DNA of 64,000 nt. Source: Corynebacterium stercoris. GTDB lineage: Bacteria > Actinomycetota > Actinomycetes > Mycobacteriales > Mycobacteriaceae. Shown here piece by piece: positions 48,120-56,620 of this stretch. The notes under the pieces were generated by a model. That model ran no database searches and had not been told where the DNA came from. It saw nothing but the letters and a program-made list of their open reading frames with translations. The stretch lies in NCBI RefSeq assembly GCF_024160105.1, contig NZ_JAMFTQ010000005.1:1-64000 (forward strand). Reading direction: 5' to 3'. The translations under genes and the position numbers were made by a program. The stretch's first letter is position 1; every line of letters starts with the position of its first letter.

Positions 48120-49571
48120 GTGACCGAGACCACCAACCCCCGCGACGACTGGAACCACAAGCTTGAGCTTGCGCAGGAGATGCTGCCGCTGATCAGCCGC
48201 CTGCACCGCGAGCACAACGCGGTGACCTCGATCTACGGCCGCCTCCTCGTCGGCGTGACGGACATTGACATCATCAAGGCGCACCGCTACGCCCGCCGCA
48301 TCGAGGAGAAGGAGCTGCCGCTCGACGAGACGCTGCCGATCCTCAAGGAGCTCGTCGAGATGGATCTCGGCACCGCCTCCATTGACCTCGGCCGCCTCGC
48401 GCGCGAGTACCGCAAGTCCGAGGGCCAGGACCTGCGCGCCTTCCTGGAGCAGGAGCTTGCCGACGTTGTCGGCACCTCCTCCGAGCTCGAAGCCCGCGAC
48501 GTGGTCCTCTACGGCTTCGGCCGCATCGGCCGCCTGCTCGCCCGCATCCTGATCGCCCGCGAGGCGACCTACGGCGGCGTGCGCCTGCGTGCTGTCGTCG
48601 TGCGCAAGAAGGGCGACGAGGACATTGTCAAGCGCGCCTCCCTCCTGCGCCGCGACTCCGTCCACGGTGCGTTCAACGGCACCATCACCGTCGACCGCGA
48701 CAACGACATCATCTGGGCAAACGGCACCCCGATCCAGATGATCTACGCCAACAACCCGTCTGAGATCGACTACACCCAGTACGGCATCGACAACGCCATC
48801 GTTGTCGACAACACCGGCGCTTGGCGCGACCGCGACGGCTTGTCGCGCCACCTCGAGGCCAAGGGTGTTGACCGCGTGCTGCTCACCGCGCCGGGCAAGG
48901 GCGACATCCCGAACATTGTCTACGGCATCAACCAGGACATGATCGGCGACAACCGCGTGCTCTCCGCCGCATCCTGCACCACCAACGGCATCACCCCGGT
49001 GCTGAAGGTGATCAATGACCGTTATGGCGTGGTTCACGGCCACGTGGAGACCGTCCACTCCTACACCAACGACCAGAACCTGGCCGACAACTTCCACAAG
49101 GGCCCGCGCCGCGGCCGCGCCGCCGGCCTGAACATGGTGCTCACCGAGACCGGTGCAGCCAAGGCCGTATCCAAGGCGCTGCCGGAGTTCGCCGGCAAGC
49201 TCACCGGCAACGCCATTCGTGTGCCGACGCCGGATGTTTCCATGGCTGTGATCAACCTCGAGCTGGAGACCGAGGTGGAGAAGGAAGAGGTCAACAACTT
49301 CCTGCGTCGCGTGTCCACGGACTCTGAGCTGCGCCAGCAGATCGACTACATCAACTCCCCGGAGGTCGTATCCACTGACCTGCTCGGCTCCACCCACGCT
49401 GGTGTTGTCGACGGCCTGGCCACCATCGCCACCGGCAAGCACCTGGTGCTCTACGTCTGGTACGACAACGAGTACGGCTACTCCAACCAGGTCGTGCGCG
49501 TGGTCGAGGAGATCGCGGGCGTGCGCCCGAAGATCTACCCGGCGCGTAAGGAGCCGAGCGAGATCAAGTAA
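48120..49571 (+). CDS. gapB: glyceraldehyde-3-phosphate dehydrogenase, GapB type
   Basis: A 483-residue GAPDH. An N-terminal extension of about 120 residues precedes the Rossmann domain (VVLYGFGRIGRLLARIL), which is followed by the catalytic AASCTTNGITPV and the C-terminal WYDNEYGYSNQVVR. The long form matches corynebacterial GapB (gluconeogenic, NADP-using in C. glutamicum). AGGAGCG 3-9 nt before GTG 48120 fixes the start. The HtaA-like gene converges on it and overlaps the last 37 nt. Confidence 0.9.
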   Translation: MTETTNPRDDWNHKLELAQEMLPLISRLHREHNAVTSIYGRLLVGVTDIDIIKAHRYARRIEEKELPLDETLPILKELVEMDLGTASIDLGRLAREYRKSEGQDLRAFLEQELADVVGTSSELEARDVVLYGFGRIGRLLARILIAREATYGGVRLRAVVVRKKGDEDIVKRASLLRRDSVHGAFNGTITVDRDNDIIWANGTPIQMIYANNPSEIDYTQYGIDNAIVVDNTGAWRDRDGLSRHLEAKGVDRVLLTAPGKGDIPNIVYGINQDMIGDNRVLSAASCTTNGITPVLKVINDRYGVVHGHVETVHSYTNDQNLADNFHKGPRRGRAAGLNMVLTETGAAKAVSKALPEFAGKLTGNAIRVPTPDVSMAVINLELETEVEKEEVNNFLRRVSTDSELRQQIDYINSPEVVSTDLLGSTHAGVVDGLATIATGKHLVLYVWYDNEYGYSNQVVRVVEEIAGVRPKIYPARKEPSEIK

Positions 49572-50347
49572 TTCGCTCCGAGCACGGCGAGTACTGCAAG
49601 CAGGGCACCAGCGATGCCGATCGTCTTCGCGTCGGCGGCTGCGCTGCCCTGCGCTTTGAATTTCTGCTCTTCGTGAGGTGCCGGGGTGGGTGCTCCACCC
49701 TCGGGGTGGAACTCAAGGGCGATGTTCAAGCGGCCGTCGTCAAGCGTTGTGCCCTCGCTGTAGTTGAGAAGCGACGCGGCACCACCGGCGGCGAGTGTGG
49801 GGGTCACCTCCGCCGTGTAACCGTCGTCCGCTGCGGCGGTGATGGGGCGGGGGAGGGTGAAGGTTGCCAACGCGGCGTCGTCAGCGATTTTGCGCTCGGC
49901 CCGGGCGCCCGGAAGGCCGCCCTCAACGATGTAGTCGGCTGTCAAGGTGGCCTGTGTTGAGCCGGTGACGAGGATCTTGAGATCGTCGTAACGCAAGTTC
50001 AGGCCCCACGTCCCGCCCTTGCCCAAGCCAGCGTGGCCGTAGAAGTGCAACGAGCCTTCGAGATCGATAACGGTGCGGTCCTGGCCGACGACGGTGCCTT
50101 GCGGGTTAACCGGGAACTCGAAATTGGTCACCTTGCCTTTGGCATCGGTGATCGCCTTCGTGCCGTTCGCGGTATGGATTTCGCCGCCGGCGATGCCTTG
50201 GACATAACGCAGGAACGATGCCTTGATCGGCCATGTGACGGACCCTGCGACATCAGTCAAGACGGGAGTTTTTGCGTTGGCGACGGGGGTAAGAAATGCG
50301 GAAGCTGCCACTGCGACGGCGGTGCTGAACGACGTGAATTTCCTCAT
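49535..50347 (-). CDS. HtaA-domain heme-binding protein with C-terminal anchor
   Basis: A 270-residue exported protein: signal peptide (1-25, PVANAK), one HtaA domain (about 33-200) and a C-terminal TM (about 236-258). The two residues used for heme by HtaA domains have counterparts: Tyr in SFLRYVQG and His in HFYGHAG. It is the most divergent HtaA domain of the five proteins here. A DtxR-like box and a TAACCT hexamer 7 nt from the ATG indicate iron control. Confidence 0.82.
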   Translation of the reverse strand: MRKFTSFSTAVAVAASAFLTPVANAKTPVLTDVAGSVTWPIKASFLRYVQGIAGGEIHTANGTKAITDAKGKVTNFEFPVNPQGTVVGQDRTVIDLEGSLHFYGHAGLGKGGTWGLNLRYDDLKILVTGSTQATLTADYIVEGGLPGARAERKIADDAALATFTLPRPITAAADDGYTAEVTPTLAAGGAASLLNYSEGTTLDDGRLNIALEFHPEGGAPTPAPHEEQKFKAQGSAAADAKTIGIAGALLAVLAVLGANYLISLGSLRAG

Positions 50348-50352
50348 ACGAG

Positions 50353-50371
50353 ATAGGTTAGCCTGCGATTA
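50353..50371 (-). promoter_or_regulatory. DtxR-like box at the leftward HtaA gene
   Basis: ATAGGTTAGCCTGCGATTA matches the DtxR consensus at 13 of 19 positions and covers the minus-strand -10 (TAACCT, 50360-50355). Confidence 0.55.
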
Positions 50372-50414
50372 CTTACTGTGCCCTTATTTTCGCGAAAACT
50401 TGATGGCTACCCCC

Positions 50415-50433
50415 TATGGTAAGGCTCGCCTCA
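50415..50433 (+). promoter_or_regulatory. DtxR-like box in the divergent HtaA promoter region
   Basis: TATGGTAAGGCTCGCCTCA, 12 of 19 positions like the consensus; the weakest of the three boxes in this 132-bp region. Confidence 0.35.
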
Positions 50434-50439
50434 ATATGC

Positions 50440-50458
50440 TTAGCTTAAGCTTACCTGT
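50440..50458 (+). promoter_or_regulatory. DtxR-like box before the coiled-coil HtaA gene
   Basis: TTAGCTTAAGCTTACCTGT, 13 of 19 positions like the consensus and containing the perfect palindrome AGCTTAAGCT. It lies 21 bp before ATG 50480. Confidence 0.5.
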
Positions 50459-50479
50459 AGCCTACTAGGAGGGAACTTC

Positions 50480-52504
50480 ATGAGAACTAGGAAGTTGTTT
50501 GTGAGCGCAGCCACCTTCGCGCTCGTTGCCGGCGCCGTGCCCGTGCCATCCGCAATCGCGGCCGAAGCGTTGCCGAACATTCAGGACGCGCGGCTTGATT
50601 GGAACCTGAAGCGGTCATTCAGCAACTACATCACTGGCATGATCGCCCACGGCAAGGTTGAAATCGGTGAGCCTGCAGACATCGACAACTTCGGCGGCTT
50701 TTTGGTGCACAATCCGCCGAATCACAAATGGCAGCCGCGAGAAGCGCCCCTCAAGTACGGCTTTAAATTCAACCCGGATAATTCCCAGCTCGATGCAAAC
50801 GGCAATGGCGTGCTGGCGTTCGACGGTTCGGTGCGCTGGACCGGCCACAAGAGCTTCGCCCCGCCTGGCCAGGATTATGGCTTGGACATCCAGTTTTCGG
50901 ACGTAAAGGTCAAGGTGGAGGGCACCAGCGGCAAGCTTTTGGTCGACTACTGGGTGCGCGGCAGCAACATCAGGGGGAACCAGGAAGCTCTCGACGAGAA
51001 GGGCGACGACGCAGTCTTTGCGACGTTCACGTTGCCTAACCCGGTGAAACCGTCGGCAGGGGGAAGCTTCAACACCTCCCCCGATGGTGTCACGAAGGAC
51101 AGCGGCATTGAAACCACGCTCACCGATGAAGGCGCGAACAAAGTGATGATCGGCTTCTACGAAGCCAAGCAGTACGATGACGCGCTCTTCGACTTGAAGG
51201 TTGACTTTGAGTCCCAGGAATCCATGTCCGACCGTGAGAGCGCGGCGAAGGCGGCTGCTGACGATGTCGCGCGTGCGGAAGCTGCAGTAGATGCCGCCAA
51301 GGGCGAGATCGCGAAGATTAAGGACGCAGAGAAGAGGTCTGAACTGCAGGCGAAGCTCGATGCGTCGGCAAGCAAGCTCGAGACCCTGCGAACAGCTGCC
51401 GTAGCCGTGAAGCAAGCACGCACCGGTGAGCAGGCGAAGGTATCCGCGGCAGACGTGAAAAAATCTGCTGATGCGGAGGTCGCGGCAATTGACGAAGTCA
51501 AGGTTGCCGCTATTGAAACCGTGAAAGCGGAAGGCGATGCCGCAGCAGCTGAAGCTGGCGCACTCACCGCGGCGAAGCAGACTGCCGCCGAACGTGCCGA
51601 GCGTGCCGAGAAGGCTGTTGCGCAGGCCAAGTCGGAGGCTGAAAAAGTCAAGGATGAGGCGAAGAAGGCCGCGTTGATGAAGCGGCTGGAAGAAGCGGAG
51701 AAGGAAGCCTCGAACGCCCGCGCCGCCTCTGATCGGGCGCAGGCTGCTGCTACCTCTGCCGAAGCCAACGCCGAGGCACAAGCTGCAAAGGTGGCAGCCG
51801 ATAGGGCAATCGCGACCGCTGAGGCCGCAGAGCAAGAAGCCGAAGATGCCGCTAAGGCAGAGCGGGCAGAGCAGCAGCAGGCCGCTGCTGCCGCGAAGCA
51901 GGCAGTCGACAGCGCTGAGTCTGAGATCATTGCGGCGAAGACCGCCGTGGAGGCGGCAAAGCAGGCTGCCGCAAACCCCAAGGATCCCGCCAACAAGCCC
52001 CAACTCACCGAGAAGCTCAAGGAGGCCGAAGAGGCTCAGAAGGTGGCCGAGGAAGAGCTGGCGAAGGCGAAGGCCGCGACGGACAACGCAAAGAAACAGG
52101 AGCTTGCCGGTGCAGCCAAGAGCGCGGCCTCCAATGCAGTCGCTGCAGCGAACGCAGTGAAGGAGCTAGCTGCAAAGCCTAAGCCGGAGACCAAGCCCAA
52201 CCCGGAGACCAAGCCCAACCCGGAGACCAAGCCCAACCCGGAGACCAAGCCCAACCCGGAGACCAAGCCCAACCCGGAGACCAAGCCCAACCCGGAGACC
52301 AAGCCCAACCCGGAGACCAAGCCGAGCCCGCCGGCAGGTACGACTGATGCCGCTGCTCTCGAGACCGGCCTGACCGTGTTGGCCATTATCTCCAGCATTG
52401 CTGGCGTCCTCGCTGTTGCGGGTGCAGCCATTGTCAGCTTCGCTCCCGCGCTGATCCCGGCACCTGTTGCAGCGCTCTTGAAGAGTGTCGGTATCGCTAT
52501 TTAG
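50480..52504 (+). CDS. HtaA-domain protein with long coiled coil, NPETKP repeats and C-terminal anchor
   Basis: A 674-residue exported protein: signal peptide (1-28), one HtaA domain (about 32-250, with Tyr in SFSNYITG and His in RWTGHKSF), then about 310 residues rich in Ala, Lys and Glu with heptad character (250-560), seven NPETKP repeats (574-615) and a C-terminal TM (about 628-655). No LPxTG motif is seen. The coil and Pro-rich rod would hold the heme-binding head far from the membrane, perhaps across the mycolate layer (inference). A strong AGGAGGGA ribosome site precedes the ATG. Confidence 0.85.
   Translation: MRTRKLFVSAATFALVAGAVPVPSAIAAEALPNIQDARLDWNLKRSFSNYITGMIAHGKVEIGEPADIDNFGGFLVHNPPNHKWQPREAPLKYGFKFNPDNSQLDANGNGVLAFDGSVRWTGHKSFAPPGQDYGLDIQFSDVKVKVEGTSGKLLVDYWVRGSNIRGNQEALDEKGDDAVFATFTLPNPVKPSAGGSFNTSPDGVTKDSGIETTLTDEGANKVMIGFYEAKQYDDALFDLKVDFESQESMSDRESAAKAAADDVARAEAAVDAAKGEIAKIKDAEKRSELQAKLDASASKLETLRTAAVAVKQARTGEQAKVSAADVKKSADAEVAAIDEVKVAAIETVKAEGDAAAAEAGALTAAKQTAAERAERAEKAVAQAKSEAEKVKDEAKKAALMKRLEEAEKEASNARAASDRAQAAATSAEANAEAQAAKVAADRAIATAEAAEQEAEDAAKAERAEQQQAAAAAKQAVDSAESEIIAAKTAVEAAKQAAANPKDPANKPQLTEKLKEAEEAQKVAEEELAKAKAATDNAKKQELAGAAKSAASNAVAAANAVKELAAKPKPETKPNPETKPNPETKPNPETKPNPETKPNPETKPNPETKPNPETKPSPPAGTTDAAALETGLTVLAIISSIAGVLAVAGAAIVSFAPALIPAPVAALLKSVGIAI
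52199..52324 (+). repeat. seven 18-bp tandem repeats encoding NPETKP
   Basis: Seven near-identical units AACCCGGAGACCAAGCCC begin at 52199 and run to 52324; a degenerate copy (AAGCCGGAGACCAAGCCC) precedes them. Perfect repetition at DNA level suggests recent slippage and variable copy number. Confidence 0.95.
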
Positions 52505-52523
52505 TCGCGAACCGTAACTCCAC

Positions 52524-52562
52524 AAAAGAGGGGACCGCCTACAAGGCGGCCCCCTCTTTTTT
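52524..52562 (+). terminator. Rho-independent terminator after the coiled-coil HtaA gene
   Basis: AAGAGGGGACCGCC pairs with GGCGGCCCCCTCTT around a short loop and ends in six T. Confidence 0.92.
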
Positions 52563-52585
52563 ACGGGCCAAAACAGGACACAAAA

Positions 52586-52614
52586 ACCGGTCCTGACGCA
52601 ATTTCGGGACCGGT
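52586..52614 (-). terminator. Rho-independent terminator of the leftward HtaA gene
   Basis: ACCGGTCC (52586-52593) pairs with GGACCGGT (52607-52614); on the minus strand the stem is followed by TTTTT. Confidence 0.85.
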
Positions 52615-52628
52615 CTGAGGGGAGAAGA

Positions 52629-53666
52629 TTAGTGCTTCATCCCCTGCATGATCTGCGGCAGCCATTGCTGGCCGACGAAAGCAAGTGCGCCACCGAACGC
52701 AAGGAGGCTGACCAGCGTAATAATCACCGGCACGATGATCTTGGTGTTACCGATGTCGTTGTTGCCGGAGGAACCTTCTGGCGTGTTCGGCTGAGTTGGC
52801 TGCGCCGAGGTCGTCGCAGGCGTGCTGCTTTCGCTCGGGGCCGGCTTCGAGGAAGACGGCTGGGCGGAAGAGCTCGGCGCCGACTTCGTGGAAGACGGCG
52901 CTGCGGGAGCACTCGGGGCCGGCTTCTGCAATTCCTTGAAGTCGATCTTGAGATCGAGAAGAGCGTCAGTGTATTCCTCAGCTTTGTAGAAGCCGATCAT
53001 GACCTTCTTGGCGCCCTCTTCGGTGAGGGTCGTCTTGATGCCGCTGTCCCTGGTGACTCCGCCTGGAGAGGTGGTGAAGGATCCGCCTGCGGTCGGCTTG
53101 ATCGGCTCAGGAAGCGTGAAAGTCGCGAAAACGGCGTCGTCGCCGCGCTCGTTCAGAGCGCTCTGGTCGCCGGTGATGTTGGTGCCGCGTACGACATAGT
53201 CCAAGCTGATTTTGCCGGCAGTGCCATCGACGTGGACCTTGACATCGGAGAACTGGACATCGAGACCATGGTCTTGACCTTCAGGGGCGAACGCCTTGTG
53301 GCCGGTCCACCGGACAGAACCATCGAACGCCAGCACACCCTTGCCGTTGGCATCCAGGTTGGAACGCTGCGGGTCAAGCTTGAAGCCGTACTTCAGCGGC
53401 GCTTCGTCTCGCTGAAAATTCTGGCTAGGCGGTTTGTGCTCGAGGAAGCCCTTGAAGTTCGTGGTATCGGCGGGGGCGTTGACCGTCACCTTGCCCTTAG
53501 CGATCGGGCCGGTGACGTAGTTGCTGAATGACCGCTTCAGGTTCCAGTCCAGGCGACCGCTCGCAATCCCCGGAACCTCCGTCGCCGCAGAAGCCTGCGG
53601 AGCAACCACAGCGCCGCCCAGCAGGGCGAGGGCGGTGACCGGAGCGAGCAGTTGGTGTGTTCTCAT
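52629..53666 (-). CDS. HtaA-domain protein with Pro/Ser-rich linker and C-terminal anchor
   Basis: A 345-residue exported protein: signal peptide (1-27, PQASAAT), HtaA domain (about 30-250; Tyr in SFSNYVTG, His in RWTGHKAF), a low-complexity Pro/Ser/Ala linker (about 255-305) and a TM (about 308-335). The HtaA domain is close to those of the genes at 50480 and 53763, pointing to duplication within this locus. Two DtxR-like boxes lie upstream and its own terminator downstream, so it is a single-gene unit. Confidence 0.87.
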   Translation of the reverse strand: MRTHQLLAPVTALALLGGAVVAPQASAATEVPGIASGRLDWNLKRSFSNYVTGPIAKGKVTVNAPADTTNFKGFLEHKPPSQNFQRDEAPLKYGFKLDPQRSNLDANGKGVLAFDGSVRWTGHKAFAPEGQDHGLDVQFSDVKVHVDGTAGKISLDYVVRGTNITGDQSALNERGDDAVFATFTLPEPIKPTAGGSFTTSPGGVTRDSGIKTTLTEEGAKKVMIGFYKAEEYTDALLDLKIDFKELQKPAPSAPAAPSSTKSAPSSSAQPSSSKPAPSESSTPATTSAQPTQPNTPEGSSGNNDIGNTKIIVPVIITLVSLLAFGGALAFVGQQWLPQIMQGMKH

Positions 53667-53684
53667 AAATCCTCCTTAAAGGAA

Positions 53685-53703
53685 CTAGGTAAACCTCACC
53701 TAA
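53685..53703 (-). promoter_or_regulatory. DtxR-like box, best match in the window
   Basis: CTAGGTAAACCTCACCTAA agrees with the DtxR consensus at 15 of 19 positions and sits 19 bp upstream of the ATG at 53666. Confidence 0.7.
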
Positions 53704-53704
53704 T

Positions 53705-53723
53705 TATGGTAGTGCTAACCTAT
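53705..53723 (-). promoter_or_regulatory. second DtxR-like box
   Basis: TATGGTAGTGCTAACCTAT, 12 of 19 positions like the consensus, directly next to the stronger box. Confidence 0.4.
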
Positions 53724-53762
53724 CTCACAGGCAAGGGGGATTCCCCGCAAAGGTGGCGCCCA

Positions 53763-54749
53763 TTATTTGGGCAGCCTGGGCTTTAAGAAGCGCTCGAACG
53801 CGAATTTGCTGAATCCGGAAAGAACGCCCAGCAAACCGAACGCCGCAATAGCCAATGTCACGCCGGTGGTAATGCGTTCTGCTGGCGAACCCTTGTCCGT
53901 TGAGCTGAGTTCTTTCCAGGTGGGGCCGCTCTGCGGAACCGGCACAGGGACACAAGTTGTCGTTGTCGGGGCCGGGGCCGGGGTCGCCGCGGGAGGCGCG
54001 GGCACGCTCTGGCCGCTGCCGGCAAAAGAAACGGTCAGGTCGAAGAGTGCGTCGTCGTACTCGATGGGCTCGTAGAACCCGATCATCACCTTCTTCGCGC
54101 CTTCCTCCGTAATCGTCGTCGTCGCGCCGCTGCCCTTCGTAATCCCGTCGGGGGAGGTGTTGTAGGTTTTTCCGGCGGCCGGGGTGATCGGCTCGCTGAG
54201 AGTGAAGGTGGCGAAGACGGCATCGTCGCCGCGCTCGTTCAGGGCGCTCTGGTCGCCGGTGATGTTTGTGCCGCGGACCCAGTAATCCACCGAAATCTTG
54301 CCCGCGGTGCCATCGACGTGCACCTTGACGTCGGAGAATTGGATGTCCAGGCCGTATTCCTGACCCTGCGGGGCGTAGGCCTTGTGGCCGGTCCACCTCA
54401 CCGCGCCGTCGAACGCCAGCACGCCCTTGCCCCCGGCATCGAGCGTCGAGTTGGCCGGGTTGAATGCGAACCCGTACTTCAAGGAAGCGTCGTCAGGCTG
54501 GAAGCGCTGGGATGGCGGGTTGTGCTCGAGGAAGCCTCCGAAGTGCTGCACATTCGCGGGGGAGACGACCTCGATCTTGCCCTTGGCAATCGGCCCCGTG
54601 ATGTAGCTGGAAAACGTGCGCTTGAGGTTCCAATTCAAGCTCGCGGCATCGATGGCGGGGACCGTCGCAGCGTGCGTGGCGGGGGTAGCAACCATGCCTG
54701 CCGCCAGCACGAAGACCGCGGCGGCGCTGGCGGAACGGATCTGGGACAT
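53763..54749 (-). CDS. htaB: HtaA-domain protein, HtaB-like
   Basis: A 328-residue exported protein: signal peptide (1-27), HtaA domain (about 30-240; Tyr in TFSSYITG, His in RWTGHKAY), a short Pro/Thr linker and a C-terminal TM (about 292-313) with a basic tail. It is the last gene of the htaA-hmuTUV operon, 10 nt after hmuV, the place of htaB in C. diphtheriae and C. glutamicum. AAGGAG precedes the ATG at 54749. The upstream open frame runs through hmuV and is not used. Confidence 0.87.
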   Translation of the reverse strand: MSQIRSASAAAVFVLAAGMVATPATHAATVPAIDAASLNWNLKRTFSSYITGPIAKGKIEVVSPANVQHFGGFLEHNPPSQRFQPDDASLKYGFAFNPANSTLDAGGKGVLAFDGAVRWTGHKAYAPQGQEYGLDIQFSDVKVHVDGTAGKISVDYWVRGTNITGDQSALNERGDDAVFATFTLSEPITPAAGKTYNTSPDGITKGSGATTTITEEGAKKVMIGFYEPIEYDDALFDLTVSFAGSGQSVPAPPAATPAPAPTTTTCVPVPVPQSGPTWKELSSTDKGSPAERITTGVTLAIAAFGLLGVLSGFSKFAFERFLKPRLPK

Positions 54750-54759
54750 ACTTTTCTCC

Positions 54760-55575
54760 TTAGGTGCGGACGGGGAAGAGGAGGTCGCGTGCGCGGGCGC
54801 CGAGCGCGTCGGCATCGGTGCGCGCGGGGGACACGTGGATGGCGCCGCCGTGGCGGCGGACCTCGAGGGGGTACTCGTACACCGCGGAGAGCGTCTCGCT
54901 GGTGAACACTTGCTCAACGGGGCCGCTGGCTGCCACCCGGCCGTGGTTCAGGCAGGTCACCCGGTCGCAGTAATTGGCGGCAGCGTTCAAGTCGTGCAGC
55001 ACGACGACGACGGTGCTGCCGCTGCGCGCGGCCTGCCGGATGAGCCCGAGTGCCCGCTCCTGGTGCTTCACGTCCAACGCCGCCGTAGGCTCGTCGAAGA
55101 ATACCACCGGGGTGGTTTGGGCGAGCACGCGGGACATGGCCACGCGGGCGCGCTCGCCGCCCGACAGCGTCACGATTTCGCGCCCAGCCAGGTGGGACAC
55201 GCCGGTCGCATCGAGGGCGGCATCGATGATTGCGTCGTTCACCTCCGGGCTCGTGATGCCTTCCCACGGGGAGCGGCCCATCGCCACCACATCGCGCACG
55301 AGAAACGCGAAGGAGACGGACACGTCCTGCAACATCACAGCGCGTTTCCTCGCCATTTCCTTCGGCTTCGTGTGCCGCGGCTCCACGCCGCCGATCTGCA
55401 AGACGCCGGACGCAACCGGGATGTCGCCGGACAACGCAGCCAGGAGCGTCGACTTGCCTGCGCCGTTCGGCCCGATCAGGCCGGTGACGGTGCCCGGTGC
55501 GGCGTGGAAGGAGACGTCGGAAAGCAGTTCAGCGTCGCCGATCCGGACTGTTATGTTGTGCGCTTCCACCGTCAT
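54760..55575 (-). CDS. hmuV: heme ABC transporter ATPase
   Basis: ATPase of the heme importer, 271 residues: Walker A GPNGAGKST, signature LSGGERAR, Walker B VVFFDEPTAALD and switch His VLHDLN. The start follows the hmuU stop by one base. FecCD-type permeases such as HmuU pair with this ATPase class. Confidence 0.93.
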   Translation of the reverse strand: MTVEAHNITVRIGDAELLSDVSFHAAPGTVTGLIGPNGAGKSTLLAALSGDIPVASGVLQIGGVEPRHTKPKEMARKRAVMLQDVSVSFAFLVRDVVAMGRSPWEGITSPEVNDAIIDAALDATGVSHLAGREIVTLSGGERARVAMSRVLAQTTPVVFFDEPTAALDVKHQERALGLIRQAARSGSTVVVVLHDLNAAANYCDRVTCLNHGRVAASGPVEQVFTSETLSAVYEYPLEVRRHGGAIHVSPARTDADALGARARDLLFPVRT

Positions 55576-55576
55576 G

Positions 55577-56620
55577 TCAGTGCACCCCCTTGCGCATCAT
55601 CTGGCGCAGCAGAATGAAGAACGTCGGCCCGCCGACCAGCGCCGTGAAAATGCCGATGGGCATGTCCGCGTAGGCGATGAGGTTGCGCGCCACCACGTCC
55701 GCAACCGCGATCAGCGCCGCTCCGCCCAGCGCGGAAGCGGGGATGAGCACGCTATTCGACGGTCCGACTACAGTGCGGATGATGTGGGGAATCACAAGTC
55801 CCACGAACCCGATGAGGCCGGCGTAGGAGACAGCGCCAGCGGTGAGCAAGGTTGCGAGCAGTACACTGACGGTGCGCAGCTGCTGCACGTTGACACCGAC
55901 GTGGGTCGCGGCGGATTCGCCTAGCGCCAGCAAGTCGAGCTTGCGGCCGAGGAACAGCGCGCACGCGATGCCGAACACCGCGATGCAGGCGACCGGCGTC
56001 ACGTGCTTCCACTGCGCGCCGGCGAGGGTACCCATCTGCCAGAAGATGATCTGCTCACGGGCGGTGGAGGGTGCGAGAAAGACGAGGAAGGAGATGGCCG
56101 CGCCGGCGACCGCGTTGACCGCGATGCCCACCAGGATGAGGTTGACCACGGCGGTCTTGCCCCGGTGCCGCGCCAGCGTCCACACGAGGATAGTGGTGGC
56201 GACACCGGCGACGAAGGCCCCGAGGGGAATGGTCATGGTGCCGGCGAAACTCGCCCCGCTGACGATGAAGACAGCCGCGCCGACGCCGGCGCCCGAGGTC
56301 ACCCCCATCACCGAGGGCTCAGCGAGCGGGTTGGCGAAAACCGCCTGCATGAGGGCACCGCCCACGCCGAGCGCAGCGCCGACGAGGATGCCTAGCACCA
56401 GGCGCGGGATGCGCACCTGCCAGATGACGGAAGCGTCCATGCCGTCGACGCCAAGCGGCCCGCCGGCGAGGATCCGCGGCAGGTCGCCGAGGCGCACGGT
56501 GTACTGGCCGACGCTCAAGGACACGACAAACGTTGCCGCAAGCAGGACGATGAGGCCGATGAACAGCGCGATGCGCCGCCGGTGCCGCCGCGCGAACGCC
56601 TGGTTTGAGCGGTTAACCAT
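55577..56620 (-). CDS. hmuU: heme ABC transporter permease
   Basis: A 347-residue FecCD-family permease with about ten TM segments; motifs RIPRLVLGILVGAALGVGGALMQ, QAVFANPLAEPSVMGVTSGAG and GFVGLVIPHIIR are typical. It overlaps the end of hmuT by 8 nt, so subunits are made in step. It moves heme from HmuT across the membrane. Confidence 0.94.
   Translation of the reverse strand: MVNRSNQAFARRHRRRIALFIGLIVLLAATFVVSLSVGQYTVRLGDLPRILAGGPLGVDGMDASVIWQVRIPRLVLGILVGAALGVGGALMQAVFANPLAEPSVMGVTSGAGVGAAVFIVSGASFAGTMTIPLGAFVAGVATTILVWTLARHRGKTAVVNLILVGIAVNAVAGAAISFLVFLAPSTAREQIIFWQMGTLAGAQWKHVTPVACIAVFGIACALFLGRKLDLLALGESAATHVGVNVQQLRTVSVLLATLLTAGAVSYAGLIGFVGLVIPHIIRTVVGPSNSVLIPASALGGAALIAVADVVARNLIAYADMPIGIFTALVGGPTFFILLRQMMRKGVH

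Noticed and set aside
52199..52324. Possible CRISPR-like array
   Set aside because: The 18-bp units are contiguous without spacers and are in frame inside a gene; no cas genes are present.
52166..52431. Antisense frames encoding GLGLVS/GLRVGL repeats
   Set aside because: They are only the reverse reading of the 18-bp NPETKP repeat array.
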